DNA of 64,000 nt from an uncultured Chitinophagaceae bacterium (GTDB taxonomy: Bacteria; Bacteroidota; Bacteroidia; Chitinophagales; Chitinophagaceae), in NCBI GenBank assembly GCA_903895845.1, contig CAITVK010000109.1, forward strand, positions 25,080 to 89,079. The letters are read 5' to 3'. Positions 53,553 through 62,192 of this stretch are shown here, piece by piece. The notes under the pieces are model-generated. The model searched no databases. It was not told the DNA's origin and worked only from the letters and a program-made list of their open reading frames with translations. Made by a program: the position numbers and the translations under genes. Every line of letters starts with the position of its first letter. Positions within the stretch are counted from its first letter, which is position 1.

Positions 53553-53841
53553 GGTTGTGGTGCTAAACATAGCCAAAGTGGATGTAAAAGAAGCCCATAA
53601 ATGGTATGATACACAACTAAAAGGTTTGGGCAAAAGGTTTGCAGATGATATGAAAACTACTTTACTTGATGTAGCAAATAACCCCACTTCTTTTGCAATA
53701 CGAAGACTAAACTTAAGATTGGCTAACTTTAAAACATTCCCTTATGCAGCCCATTACTTTATAAATACTGAAATTGATACTGTATTTATCATTGCTATAT
53801 TGCACACAAAGAGACATCCTGATACTTCTTCTAATCGATAA
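53539..53841 (+). CDS. RelE/ParE-family toxin
   Basis: 100 residues with the RelE/ParE pattern: helical KVDVKEAHKWYDTQLKGLGKRFADDM, strand NFKTFPYAAHYFINTEIDTVFIIAILHTKRHP. Toxins of this fold inhibit translation or gyrase. Overlaps its antitoxin gene. A GGTCAACAACC / GGTTGTTGACC hairpin at 53861-53889 follows. Confidence 0.85.
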   Translation: MKTYKVVVLNIAKVDVKEAHKWYDTQLKGLGKRFADDMKTTLLDVANNPTSFAIRRLNLRLANFKTFPYAAHYFINTEIDTVFIIAILHTKRHPDTSSNR

Positions 53842-53860
53842 CGCATAACATATTGGATAC

Positions 53861-53889
53861 GGTCAACAACCATTTGAGGGTTGTTGACC
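53861..53889. terminator. Hairpin after the toxin gene
   Basis: An 11-bp perfect stem with a 7-nt loop, 20 bp past the toxin stop. No strong T-run follows, so terminator function is probable but not certain. Confidence 0.55.
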
Positions 53890-53928
53890 ATATTCATAAA
53901 CTCATTTAATGCTTAAACTCAATCTCCC

Positions 53929-54030
53929 CCACTAGTCCTTTCACTCACAACTATCTACTGAGGCTACCGCACATATTCTCACGTGTGGGTTCGCTAAGGT
54001 TACCTGCAACAGTTTGCAACTCATTTGCTA
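53929..54030. repeat. Third copy of the CTAC-TTCGCTAAG dispersed repeat
   Basis: ACTAGTCC, CTATCTACTGAGGCTACCGC, TTCGCTAAGGTTACCTGCAAC and AGTTTGCAAC match, in order, the blocks of the copies at 52944-53125. It thus flanks the toxin-antitoxin pair in direct orientation. Confidence 0.7.
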
Positions 54031-54045
54031 GAAAGGGTTAAGTAG

Positions 54046-54210
54046 GAATATCCTGCAATCGGTAAGGAGGATGGCGTGAGTGACAGCACCACACAACGGT
54101 TTCATCAGTTGGCACTCAATCCTTCTCAAGGAAAACATACACTTACTGTCATTGATGAAGAAGGAAATAGTATCACCCGAAACTTCGAGATACTGGCAAA
54201 GGATAAATAG
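54046..54210 (+). pseudogene. Penicillin-binding protein 1C C-terminal fragment
   Basis: An open frame without a start (QRFHQLALNPSQGKHTLTVIDEEGNSITRNFEIL) matches the C-terminal BiPBP_C domain of PbpC-type proteins, with its natural stop at 54208. Only about 54 codons remain; the 5' end abuts the dispersed repeat at 53929-54030. It looks like the remnant of a gene displaced or deleted by an insertion event. Confidence 0.6.
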
Positions 54211-54447
54211 GAATACATTCGTGCCTCTGATCGAGATAAGCATAGAACAGCTTATTTAGATTGTTCATAAATGATTTATTGGTATGATATCGAAGTAGCA
54301 ATACTCTTTTTAATGGGGAATCTATTTGCCAAAATACTATTTTGCCAGTCACACATAGTTTTTTACCACTAAACCATATTGCTCTTTTTGTTTAATGAGA
54401 TAAACGCAATTTGCACCCATTATTAAAAACAACAAATTATTTAGTGT

Positions 54448-56904
54448 ATGAAACAACGTATTTACTTAATCGCACTCCTCCTCTCTGCGGTATTCTCGCA
54501 GGGGTTTTCTCAGTATAGAAAAACAGTTACAGGTATTGTGAAAGATAATAAGGGCAATGGACTTATTGGCGTGTCCGTATCATTGCTTAAAGCTAAGGAT
54601 AGTAGCCTTGTAAAAGTGGGCGTATCTGAAAAAGATGGCAGCTTCGAAATTAATACCAACGCTGCAGGTAGCTTTTTACTTAGCTACAACACACTTGGCT
54701 TTGCCAAACAGTACTCCAAAGTATTCGACCTCACTACTGCTGATAGCTACACAGCGGCTACTGTTTCGTTGTCTGTGGCTGCCAACAAACTGGAAGAAGT
54801 AACCGTAACAAGCACCAAGAAGCCGATGATTGAGGTGAAGGCCGATAAAATGGTATTTAATGTAGAAAGCAGCATCAATGCAACGGGTAGCGATGCGCTG
54901 GAACTGTTGCAAAAGAGTCCAGGCATACAAGTAGACAACAATGACAACATCAGCATGAAAGGTAAAAATGGGGTGAAGGTTTATGTGGATGGTAAGATGC
55001 TGGAACTGGATACCAAAGACCTTGCTGCCTATCTACGTAGCATCAACAGCAATGATATTGAGGCAATAGAAATGATTAGTAACCCTAGCGCTAAATATGA
55101 TGCAAGTGGCAATGCGGGCATTATTAATATCCGTTTGAAGAAAAATAAGAAGTTTGGAACCAATGGTAGTACTACTCTTGGATTTGTGCAAGGCGTTACC
55201 CCAAAAGGAAATGCTTCTGTAAACCTGAACTATCGTGACAAGAAAGTGAATCTGTTTAGTAATGTAAGTGGCAATATTGGCGACCACCAGAATACGTTGA
55301 ATCTGTATCGGACACAAAAAGATACTATTTATGACGAACATAGTATCAATATCAATGATGGAAAAGGGGTGAATGTGAAAGCTGGTGCCGATTACTTTAT
55401 CGACAGTAAAAATACCTTTGGTGTGATGGGCAGATACAGCTACGATAAATCGAAGTGGGAGAGTAGTAGCAACACGAATATTTATTCGGGTCAGGCTGTG
55501 GCAGATAGCTTTGTGAAGAAACTTGTGGCTACCAACAATGTACCCGGTCATAGAACCAATACTGATTTTAACCTTAACTACCGATTTGCCGATACCAGCG
55601 GTACCGAAGTGAATGCAGATGTAGACTATGGCTCATTCAGGGGGGCAGGTGCCAGTTACCAACCTAACTATTACTATGGTGCTTCTAGCAATGTTAATCC
55701 AATTAGTGTAGCCATCTATGGTAACAATACACCTACCAGCATAGATATATACACGGCTAAAGTGGATGTAGAAAAGAACGCACTGAAAGGTAAACTTGGT
55801 TATGGGGCAAAGTATTCTGACGTAACAACGTCAAATACGTTCGATTTCTTTAATGTAGATCCTTCAACTCAGATAGAAACAAAAGTGCTAAGCAAGAGTA
55901 ATAGCTTTACTTATAAAGAAAAGATTGCAGCGGCTTACCTCAACTATCAACGTCAGCTAAGTACCAAATGGAGTCTTCAGGCAGGATTGCGCTTGGAAAG
56001 AACCAACAGTAATGGGGTTTTGGTAAGGGCAGATGGATTGGTACAGCCAGATAATAGTCATGATACTACTTATGTAGACTTGTTTCCTAGTGGGGCACTT
56101 ACCTGGAATGTAAATAAGAATAATACCCTCAACCTAACCTATAGTCGCAGAATAGACAGGCCTTCTTATCAGGATTTGAATCCTTTTGAGAATAAACTGG
56201 ATGAGTTGACTTATGAAAAGGGTAATGCTTTCCTGAAGCCTCAATACACAGATAATCTGGAGCTTACGCATACGCTTTTCAGTATGATTAATACCACAGT
56301 TGGCTATAGCTATGTTGTTAATTATGCAACACAAGTAACAGATACCATTGGAAATGCAACTTATGTGCAACAACAAAATCTGGCTACTCAGAAGATATAT
56401 AGTTTCAACATCGGGTCTGCATTGCCTATCAGGAAATGGTGGAACGGATATGCCAATGTATGGTACAACTATCAGGTGTTTGATGGTAAAGTAACCAACA
56501 AGCCCGTGCATACCGAGTTGCCAATGTGGGGTGCTTACTTGCAAAACACGTTTACATTAAGCAAAAATTATTCTGCCGAATTGAGTGGCTGGTACAATGG
56601 GTCAAACATTTGGGGTGCAACCTGGATGACCAAACCCCAAGGTGGAATGGATATAGGCTTGCAAAAACAATTCTGGGACAAAAAGGCTTCACTTAAATTG
56701 AGCGTAACAGATATATTCCTGACAGAACCTTGGAAAGCAAATAGCGACTTTGGCGGATTGAAGATTAATGCTGGCGGTTCTTGGGAAAGCAGGACTTTTA
56801 GATTGAATTTTACCTATAGGTTTGGTAACAGCAATGTAAAAGCTTCCAGACAAAGAGAGACGGGTTTGGAAAGTGAAAGTAAGCGTATAAAGGGAGGAAA
56901 CTAA
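54448..56904 (+). CDS. TonB-receptor-like outer-membrane protein (OMP_b-brl_3)
   Basis: 818 residues: signal peptide (ending QGFSQ), a carboxypeptidase-regulatory-like domain (VTGIVKDNKGNGLIGVSVSLL), a plug domain (SDALELLQKSPGIQVDNNDNISMKGKNGVKVYVDG) and a C-terminal barrel typical of outer_membrane_beta-barrel family 3. No SusD partner is adjacent, so the substrate is unknown and it is not a glycan-uptake SusCD pair. A strong terminator follows. Confidence 0.92.
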   Translation: MKQRIYLIALLLSAVFSQGFSQYRKTVTGIVKDNKGNGLIGVSVSLLKAKDSSLVKVGVSEKDGSFEINTNAAGSFLLSYNTLGFAKQYSKVFDLTTADSYTAATVSLSVAANKLEEVTVTSTKKPMIEVKADKMVFNVESSINATGSDALELLQKSPGIQVDNNDNISMKGKNGVKVYVDGKMLELDTKDLAAYLRSINSNDIEAIEMISNPSAKYDASGNAGIINIRLKKNKKFGTNGSTTLGFVQGVTPKGNASVNLNYRDKKVNLFSNVSGNIGDHQNTLNLYRTQKDTIYDEHSININDGKGVNVKAGADYFIDSKNTFGVMGRYSYDKSKWESSSNTNIYSGQAVADSFVKKLVATNNVPGHRTNTDFNLNYRFADTSGTEVNADVDYGSFRGAGASYQPNYYYGASSNVNPISVAIYGNNTPTSIDIYTAKVDVEKNALKGKLGYGAKYSDVTTSNTFDFFNVDPSTQIETKVLSKSNSFTYKEKIAAAYLNYQRQLSTKWSLQAGLRLERTNSNGVLVRADGLVQPDNSHDTTYVDLFPSGALTWNVNKNNTLNLTYSRRIDRPSYQDLNPFENKLDELTYEKGNAFLKPQYTDNLELTHTLFSMINTTVGYSYVVNYATQVTDTIGNATYVQQQNLATQKIYSFNIGSALPIRKWWNGYANVWYNYQVFDGKVTNKPVHTELPMWGAYLQNTFTLSKNYSAELSGWYNGSNIWGATWMTKPQGGMDIGLQKQFWDKKASLKLSVTDIFLTEPWKANSDFGGLKINAGGSWESRTFRLNFTYRFGNSNVKASRQRETGLESESKRIKGGN

Positions 56905-56912
56905 ACACTTGA

Positions 56913-56956
56913 TAGTGAACCGTTGACTATAAAGGTCAACGGTTCACTTTTTTTTA
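56913..56956 (+). terminator. Terminator of the TonB-receptor-like gene
   Basis: AGTGAACCGTTGAC pairs with GTCAACGGTTCACT, followed by TTTTTTTT. Confidence 0.92.
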
Positions 56957-56958
56957 GA

Positions 56959-56966
56959 TACATTTG
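56959..56966 (+). promoter_or_regulatory. deoC -7 box (TACATTTG)
   Basis: An exact TAnnTTTG match, 22 bp before the deoC ATG and just after the upstream terminator. Confidence 0.5.
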
Positions 56967-56987
56967 TTTGCAATCAAAGAAAAAAGT

Positions 56988-57659
56988 ATGCAAGTAAATC
57001 AGTTTATAGATCACACAATCCTTAAGCCAACAACACTGATAAGTGATATTGAGAAAGTTTGTGCCGAAGCAATAGAGTATCAGTTTGCGGCAGTATGTGT
57101 GCCACCAAACTTTGTGAAGAAAGCAAAGGAACTTACCAAAGACAGTTCCGTGAAGGTGGCTACTGTTATCGGGTTCCCTTTTGGCTACAGTGCCATTGAG
57201 GCTAAATTGGCCGAATCTTTACTGGCTATTGTGGATGGGGCAGATGAACTGGATATTGTAATTAATATATCTGCCATTAAAAATAATGATTGGGAATATC
57301 TGGCCAACGAAATAAACCACCTGATGCCTGTAATTAAGCAAAACAATAAGGTAGTTAAGATTATCATTGAAAGTGGGATTCTGACCGATGATGAAATCAT
57401 TAAATGTTGTCAGTTGTATGGTGCAGCAGGGATAGATTATTTAAAAACATCAACAGGCTATGCCGAAAAAGGGGCTTCTGTACACGCAGTAGAACTTTTT
57501 AGGAAGAATCTGCCTTCTCATATTCAGATAAAAGCTTCAGGAGGAATCAGGGACTACGCTTTTGCAAAACAATTGGTAGATGCTGGTGCCACCCGTTTAG
57601 GTTGTAGTGCAGGTGTAGCAATTGTAAAAGGTGCTGACGCAGGAGTGGGAGGATATTAG
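56988..57659 (+). CDS. deoC: Deoxyribose-phosphate aldolase DeoC
   Basis: Cleaves 2-deoxyribose 5-phosphate to glyceraldehyde 3-phosphate and acetaldehyde in deoxynucleoside catabolism. It has IDHTILKPTT, VIGFPFGY, DELDIVINI, the Schiff-base Lys in YLKTSTGY and KASGGIRD. ATG 56988 (MQVNQFIDH) is preferred. 223 residues, normal. Confidence 0.95.
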   Translation: MQVNQFIDHTILKPTTLISDIEKVCAEAIEYQFAAVCVPPNFVKKAKELTKDSSVKVATVIGFPFGYSAIEAKLAESLLAIVDGADELDIVINISAIKNNDWEYLANEINHLMPVIKQNNKVVKIIIESGILTDDEIIKCCQLYGAAGIDYLKTSTGYAEKGASVHAVELFRKNLPSHIQIKASGGIRDYAFAKQLVDAGATRLGCSAGVAIVKGADAGVGGY

Positions 57660-57701
57660 TTATAAGTTTTACGTTGTACGTGTTAAGTTAAAACGTACAA
57701 C

Positions 57702-58271
57702 TTACAGCACAATCTCTCCTTTCAATAACATCAGTTCTAGTTTTTGGAGCGGTAATAACGAAAGTGCATCTTTTATTCGCCCATCATTGGCCATTGCAAA
57801 AACTTCTTTCAAGGGTAGTTTTCTAATCATCAACTGCTCCGTTTCTTCTGGTTCGGCGGCGTGTTGAGAGAGTTCTGTTGCCAGAAAATATTCAGCATAT
57901 TCATCAGAAACAGAGTTGGATAAATAAGCATCTCCCAGTTGCAACCAATTGCCAGCCTTCAATCCAGTCTCTTCTAGCAATTCCCTCTTAGCAGCATCAA
58001 GTGAATCTTCCTCCAACGGACATCCTCCTTCTGGTATCTCCCAACTATATTGATTGATAGGAAAACGATATTGTCCCACCAGATACGTATTCATGTCCTT
58101 ATCAACTGCAATTACTCCAATTGCCTTGTTTTTAAAATGTGCCTTCCCGTAAATACCTTTTCCTCCGGATGGATTCAAAACATTATGGTGTATCACAGAC
58201 AACCAATTATTGTCGTAAACAGTTGTGGCATCAATAATTGTCCATGGGTTATGTTGCTCGTCGTGTATCAT
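57702..58271 (-). CDS. Nudix hydrolase, ADP-ribose pyrophosphatase-like
   Basis: 190 residues with an intact Nudix box (GGCPLEEDSLDAAKRELLEETG) and VGQYRFPINQYSWEIPEGG. ATG 58271 (MIHDEQHNPW) is chosen; earlier codons are unlikely. Probably hydrolyses ADP-ribose or a similar sugar nucleotide. Convergent with deoC. Confidence 0.9.
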   Translation of the reverse strand: MIHDEQHNPWTIIDATTVYDNNWLSVIHHNVLNPSGGKGIYGKAHFKNKAIGVIAVDKDMNTYLVGQYRFPINQYSWEIPEGGCPLEEDSLDAAKRELLEETGLKAGNWLQLGDAYLSNSVSDEYAEYFLATELSQHAAEPEETEQLMIRKLPLKEVFAMANDGRIKDALSLLPLQKLELMLLKGEIVL

Positions 58272-58451
58272 TATGTAGTATGAATTATATTTTTTGTAAA
58301 ATAAAGGGATACATAGCATACGTAATCCTCTAAACCGAAATAAATCAGTCAGAAATTATTTAAACCTGTTACAAAATTTCAAATCAATTCACTAGATTCT
58401 ATTGCTTTTTGCATGAAGATTCTTTTAAATTTATTTAATAATCGACGAAAA

Positions 58452-59621
58452 ATGAAATTATATCCAGGAGTTGTCGTACTTGTTTTAGTTGGAATGATTG
58501 CTTGTGGCAAAAAGAGTTATCCTGCTGTGGATACTAGTAATTCGCCTGTTAAAAGTAATGGATCGATGGAGACCTCCGAGCCATTCAGAACGTACAACTA
58601 CAACACAATGTTTTATCCAACTGTGTTAGATGCGGCAAGAGGCGTTGCACAGCCATTTCTTTTGCAACAAGGTTATCTGAAATTGCCAGGGGTAACGGTA
58701 AATGATACCAATTTAGTGTATCAAGGGGAGTCTTTTCATGTGTTCCAGAAATATTGGAATCCAGCAAAAGACCCTGCCAAGGCCTTCCACAAATACACGA
58801 TCAAAGAAAATGAATATGCAAACTATAATGCGGGCGATTTGGTTGATGTATGGCCAAGAAGTTGCCCCAATGCTTTGTTTGATACGGCCACAAAAACGTT
58901 TAATGCAACAGTAGACTGTGTGGGATATGGGTCCCGCTTATTGGCGGCAGTGGGTGATGGAACGAGCAATAACAACGCTTATCTGGAGTTGATTAATCAA
59001 ATTAAATCTGCGCGTACCGCCATCATTGCTTCTAAAGGATATGTATCTACCGCCTACGCTTTTGCAACAGCCTTCCCTACGTTGAAAACCAATGAGGGAA
59101 AGGGATGGACTTATATTGCAGGTAATGTGGATGCGCCTGCAATAGATGTTTACAATCATACAAAAACAGATAAAGTAGGCAAGTATGACGGCGTGCGTAA
59201 AGGAGGGTTTGCCAATAGTTTGCCTGGCGATGTGATGGATTTTGGAAATGGACCAGGCACTAAGTTTAACGGACATTTTATGGTAATTGCCACTGCACCA
59301 AAGTTGTTGGATGCGGCAGGATTGAGGTATTATTATCCCAATGTTTCTGATGCAGAAATAGAAAAGACACTGAAAACATATAAAATGTATGCGGTACCTG
59401 TTTTTGACGATTCAGGACAGGAAGCACATTTTGATGATAGTCGCCAGCGCACAAGTGGTATTGGTCATGGCACAGTACTCGTTGCCACAAGCCCTGCAGA
59501 TGATGCCCCACTTGGCATTATTACCAAGGCAAGTAGAAAAGATACGCAAATAACAATTCGCTTGGTTTCAGAAAAATCCTCCACAAGTATGTTTGCTCTA
59601 TCGGTGGCACGATACCGATAG
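58452..59621 (+). CDS. Lipoprotein with NlpC/P60-like cysteine-peptidase motifs
   Basis: 389 residues, lipoprotein signal (VLVLVGMIAC). Mid-sequence DCVGYGSRLLAAVG and later LPGDVMDFGNG...FNGHFMVIA resemble the catalytic Cys and His segments of NlpC/P60-type hydrolases (DCSGF, GHVGI). It may cleave cell-wall peptides or other amides on the outer face of a membrane. Third catalytic residue not identified. ATG 58452 gives the normal lipobox distance; the track's 58413 start is possible. Confidence 0.6.
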   Translation: MKLYPGVVVLVLVGMIACGKKSYPAVDTSNSPVKSNGSMETSEPFRTYNYNTMFYPTVLDAARGVAQPFLLQQGYLKLPGVTVNDTNLVYQGESFHVFQKYWNPAKDPAKAFHKYTIKENEYANYNAGDLVDVWPRSCPNALFDTATKTFNATVDCVGYGSRLLAAVGDGTSNNNAYLELINQIKSARTAIIASKGYVSTAYAFATAFPTLKTNEGKGWTYIAGNVDAPAIDVYNHTKTDKVGKYDGVRKGGFANSLPGDVMDFGNGPGTKFNGHFMVIATAPKLLDAAGLRYYYPNVSDAEIEKTLKTYKMYAVPVFDDSGQEAHFDDSRQRTSGIGHGTVLVATSPADDAPLGIITKASRKDTQITIRLVSEKSSTSMFALSVARYR

Positions 59622-59740
59622 CTATCAATGGGATGTAGTTGTTGTTTTATAATGATTTTGGCTGCAAAAATGACTTTTCTTCAAAGAATATATCTTTTTT
59701 GGCGGGTAGACCTTAATTTGCACGGATAAATTTTAATAAT

Positions 59741-60157
59741 ATGCTTTCAATGAAAACGCAGTACGCTTTTAAAGCACTGATGTATTTGGCCCAAAAGGAT
59801 AGTGGAGAACCCATATTAATAGCTGAAATTGCTGAAAAGAAGAATATTCCGCTTAAATTCTTGGAGAACATTCTCTTGGAACTAAAGAAGGCGGGCGTTT
59901 TGGATAGTAAAAAAGGCAAAGGAGGAGGATACTTCTTTAACCAGCGACCTACCGATGTTCGCTTGGCAAAAATAATGAGATTAATAGAGGGGCCCATTGC
60001 GCTATTGCCTTGTGTAAGCTTGAATTTTTATCAGAAATGCAAGAACTGCGACGAGCGTCATTGTGGTCTCAGTACTGTCATGAAAGAGGTGCGGGATGCT
60101 ACTTTGCAGATACTCGAAAATAAAACTGTTGCAGATATTGCACTTCTTAACATTTAA
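59741..60157 (+). CDS. Rrf2-family transcriptional regulator
   Basis: 138 residues: winged helix (TQYAFKALMYLAQK, IAEIAEKKNIPLKFLENILLELKKAG, KGGGYF) and a Cys set (LPCVS, then KCKNCDERHC) that in Rrf2 proteins can bind an iron-sulfur cluster or sense redox state. A neighbouring barrel protein gene follows 35 bp later. Targets unknown. Confidence 0.92.
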   Translation: MLSMKTQYAFKALMYLAQKDSGEPILIAEIAEKKNIPLKFLENILLELKKAGVLDSKKGKGGGYFFNQRPTDVRLAKIMRLIEGPIALLPCVSLNFYQKCKNCDERHCGLSTVMKEVRDATLQILENKTVADIALLNI

Positions 60158-60192
60158 TTAGTATTTTCACGCCCTAAACTAAATAAACAAAA

Positions 60193-60990
60193 ATGAGAAA
60201 ATCAATTTTAGCCCTAGTGCTACTCCCCCTGTTCCTCAGTGTAAATGCCCAATCCTTAATTGGTGGTAAGAACATCGTAAAAGTAAATTTAACTTCATTG
60301 GCCTTAGGAGATTACAATTTTACTTACGAAAGAAAGATTCTTCCACACATTACTGCATCTTTAGGTATCAGTAAATTGCCGACTAGGAATTTGCCATTCA
60401 AAAGTCAAATTCAAGACTATACTAAGTCTTCTTTTATTGATTATGACAATGCAACGGTTGGTAATTTTACCATCACTCCCGAGTTACGTCTTTATTTGAT
60501 TGGTGCTGGTCATGGCCTTTATGTAGCACCTTATGGTCGCTATACTTCAATGGATTTGTTTGTTCCTCTTAAGTATGATGTAGACCTTACAAAGCCTGGT
60601 CAACCTGCTCTAAGTGGTGTGCAACACGAGAAAGCATCTTTCTCTGGAACTGTCCATGCAACAAGTGGAGGGCTAATGGTTGGTACACAGTTTCAATTGC
60701 TTACCAAGGTGGTTTTGGATATCTGGATTGTAGGAGCACATTATGGTAGTTGCGATGGCGACTTAACTGCTACATATACGCCCTTAGATCAAAGTCATCC
60801 AAATTCACAAATCTCAAAAGCTGAAAATAAGGGAATACAAGATGCTTTAAATACCTTGGATCCTTCACCTTTTAAAGTAAAGGGCACCCTTAATCCAAAT
60901 GCACCAACAACAAATACTGCTGATATCAAAGTTAGCGGTCCATGGGTAGGTGTAAGGGCTTTGGGTATCAACGTAGGTATCCGTTTTTAG
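60193..60990 (+). CDS. Outer-membrane barrel protein (DUF3575/OmpW-like)
   Basis: 265 residues with signal peptide (ending SVNAQ) and a small barrel ending in Phe (NVGIRF), the expected C-terminal signature. GDYNFTYERKILPHITASLGIS and LRLYLIGAGHGLYVAPYGRYT are barrel strands. Function unknown. Confidence 0.78.
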   Translation: MRKSILALVLLPLFLSVNAQSLIGGKNIVKVNLTSLALGDYNFTYERKILPHITASLGISKLPTRNLPFKSQIQDYTKSSFIDYDNATVGNFTITPELRLYLIGAGHGLYVAPYGRYTSMDLFVPLKYDVDLTKPGQPALSGVQHEKASFSGTVHATSGGLMVGTQFQLLTKVVLDIWIVGAHYGSCDGDLTATYTPLDQSHPNSQISKAENKGIQDALNTLDPSPFKVKGTLNPNAPTTNTADIKVSGPWVGVRALGINVGIRF

Positions 60991-61012
60991 AATCAACTAT
61001 TTTTCATCACAT

Positions 61013-61052
61013 AATAAATGCCTTTGCAATTGTTGCAGAGGCATTTTTATTT
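61013..61052 (+). terminator. Terminator of the barrel gene
   Basis: AAATGCCTTTGCAA pairs with TTGCAGAGGCATTT (one mismatch), then TTATTT. Confidence 0.85.
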
Positions 61053-61120
61053 CAATTAATTTAAGTTAAGCAACAACTCTGCTTTGTTTCAATTAGCTTA
61101 GCAGCCTAAATAAATGATTT

Positions 61121-61945
61121 ATGCTACCTGATTTTTTATCCGATTTATGTAAAAAGCAATCGTATAACCCCGACAACTTCTTCCTCATCGCAGGCCCTTG
61201 TGTGGTGGAAAGCGAAGAGATGGTGATGGAGATTGCCGATAAAGTGTACACAATCTGTAAGCGTCTAGAAATTCCATACATATTTAAAGCTAGTTACAGA
61301 AAGGCCAACAGAACAAGCGCCAACTCTTTTACTGGCTTGGGGGATGATACCGGGTTGGAATTAATTAAAAAGGTTGGGTTAACTTATGGCTTGCCAACCA
61401 CATCTGATGTACATGCTGCCGATGAAACTGCAATTGCTGCTCAATACATTGATGTGCTTCAAATACCAGCTTTTTTGTGCAGACAGACAGACTTGTTGGT
61501 GGCAGCCGCTGAAACCGGAAAGGTTGTTAACGTAAAGAAAGGGCAATTTTTGAGTGGGCCATCTATGAAGTTTGCTGTAGAAAAAATACAGAAAGCGGGT
61601 AACCAGAAAGTAATGCTTACAGAGCGTGGTACAACATTTGGGTATCAGGATCTGGTGGTTGACTATCGTAATATCCCTTGGATGAAAGAACAAAATGTTC
61701 CTGTAATAATGGATTGTACCCACAGTTTGCAGCAACCCAACCAAACTAGTGGCGTTACTGGCGGTAATCCTCAGTTGATTGGGACTATTGCAAAGGCAGC
61801 TATAGCTACAGGAGCTGATGGATTGTTTATTGAAACACATCCCAATCCTGCAGTAGCTAAAAGTGATGGCGCCAATATGCTTCGGTTAGATTTGTTGGAG
61901 CCTTTGCTAGAACAGTTGTTACGTATCAGGAAGGTAGTTTTATAG
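61121..61945 (+). CDS. kdsA: 3-deoxy-8-phosphooctulonate synthase KdsA
   Basis: Condenses arabinose 5-phosphate and PEP to KDO 8-phosphate for the LPS core. It has FLIAGPCVVESEE, FKASYRKANRTS, LTERGTTFGY and DCTHSLQQPN. The Cys in AGPCVVES marks the metal-dependent class, where E. coli-type enzymes have Asn. 274 residues, normal. Confidence 0.95.
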   Translation: MLPDFLSDLCKKQSYNPDNFFLIAGPCVVESEEMVMEIADKVYTICKRLEIPYIFKASYRKANRTSANSFTGLGDDTGLELIKKVGLTYGLPTTSDVHAADETAIAAQYIDVLQIPAFLCRQTDLLVAAAETGKVVNVKKGQFLSGPSMKFAVEKIQKAGNQKVMLTERGTTFGYQDLVVDYRNIPWMKEQNVPVIMDCTHSLQQPNQTSGVTGGNPQLIGTIAKAAIATGADGLFIETHPNPAVAKSDGANMLRLDLLEPLLEQLLRIRKVVL

Positions 61946-61963
61946 CGAATGATTTATAAACAT

Positions 61964-62011
61964 AAAAAGAAGGCATCAATATCTGATCTGATACTGATGC
62001 CTTCTCTTTTT
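61964..62011 (+). terminator. Terminator of kdsA
   Basis: AAAAAGAAGGCATCA pairs with TGATGCCTTCTCTTTTT around a small internal loop, followed by TTAAA. Confidence 0.88.
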
Positions 62012-62192
62012 AAAATATATTGTAGTAATTAAGTCGGTAAAGGAGGGCAAAAAAGAAGGGTCGCATAGACATGCAACCCCGTTTTTAAAATCCAATATCC
62101 TATGAAAACCAAGGCAAATATAGAAAAGCTTTTTGAATTAATTGTAAAGACAACTTTTTTTATTGAAAAAAAAGAAAAAAAATGTGTAAAAC

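Noticed and set aside
52944-54030. Integron attC cassette array
   Set aside because: Repeats lack paired R/L core sites and no integrase is present; copies are too irregular.
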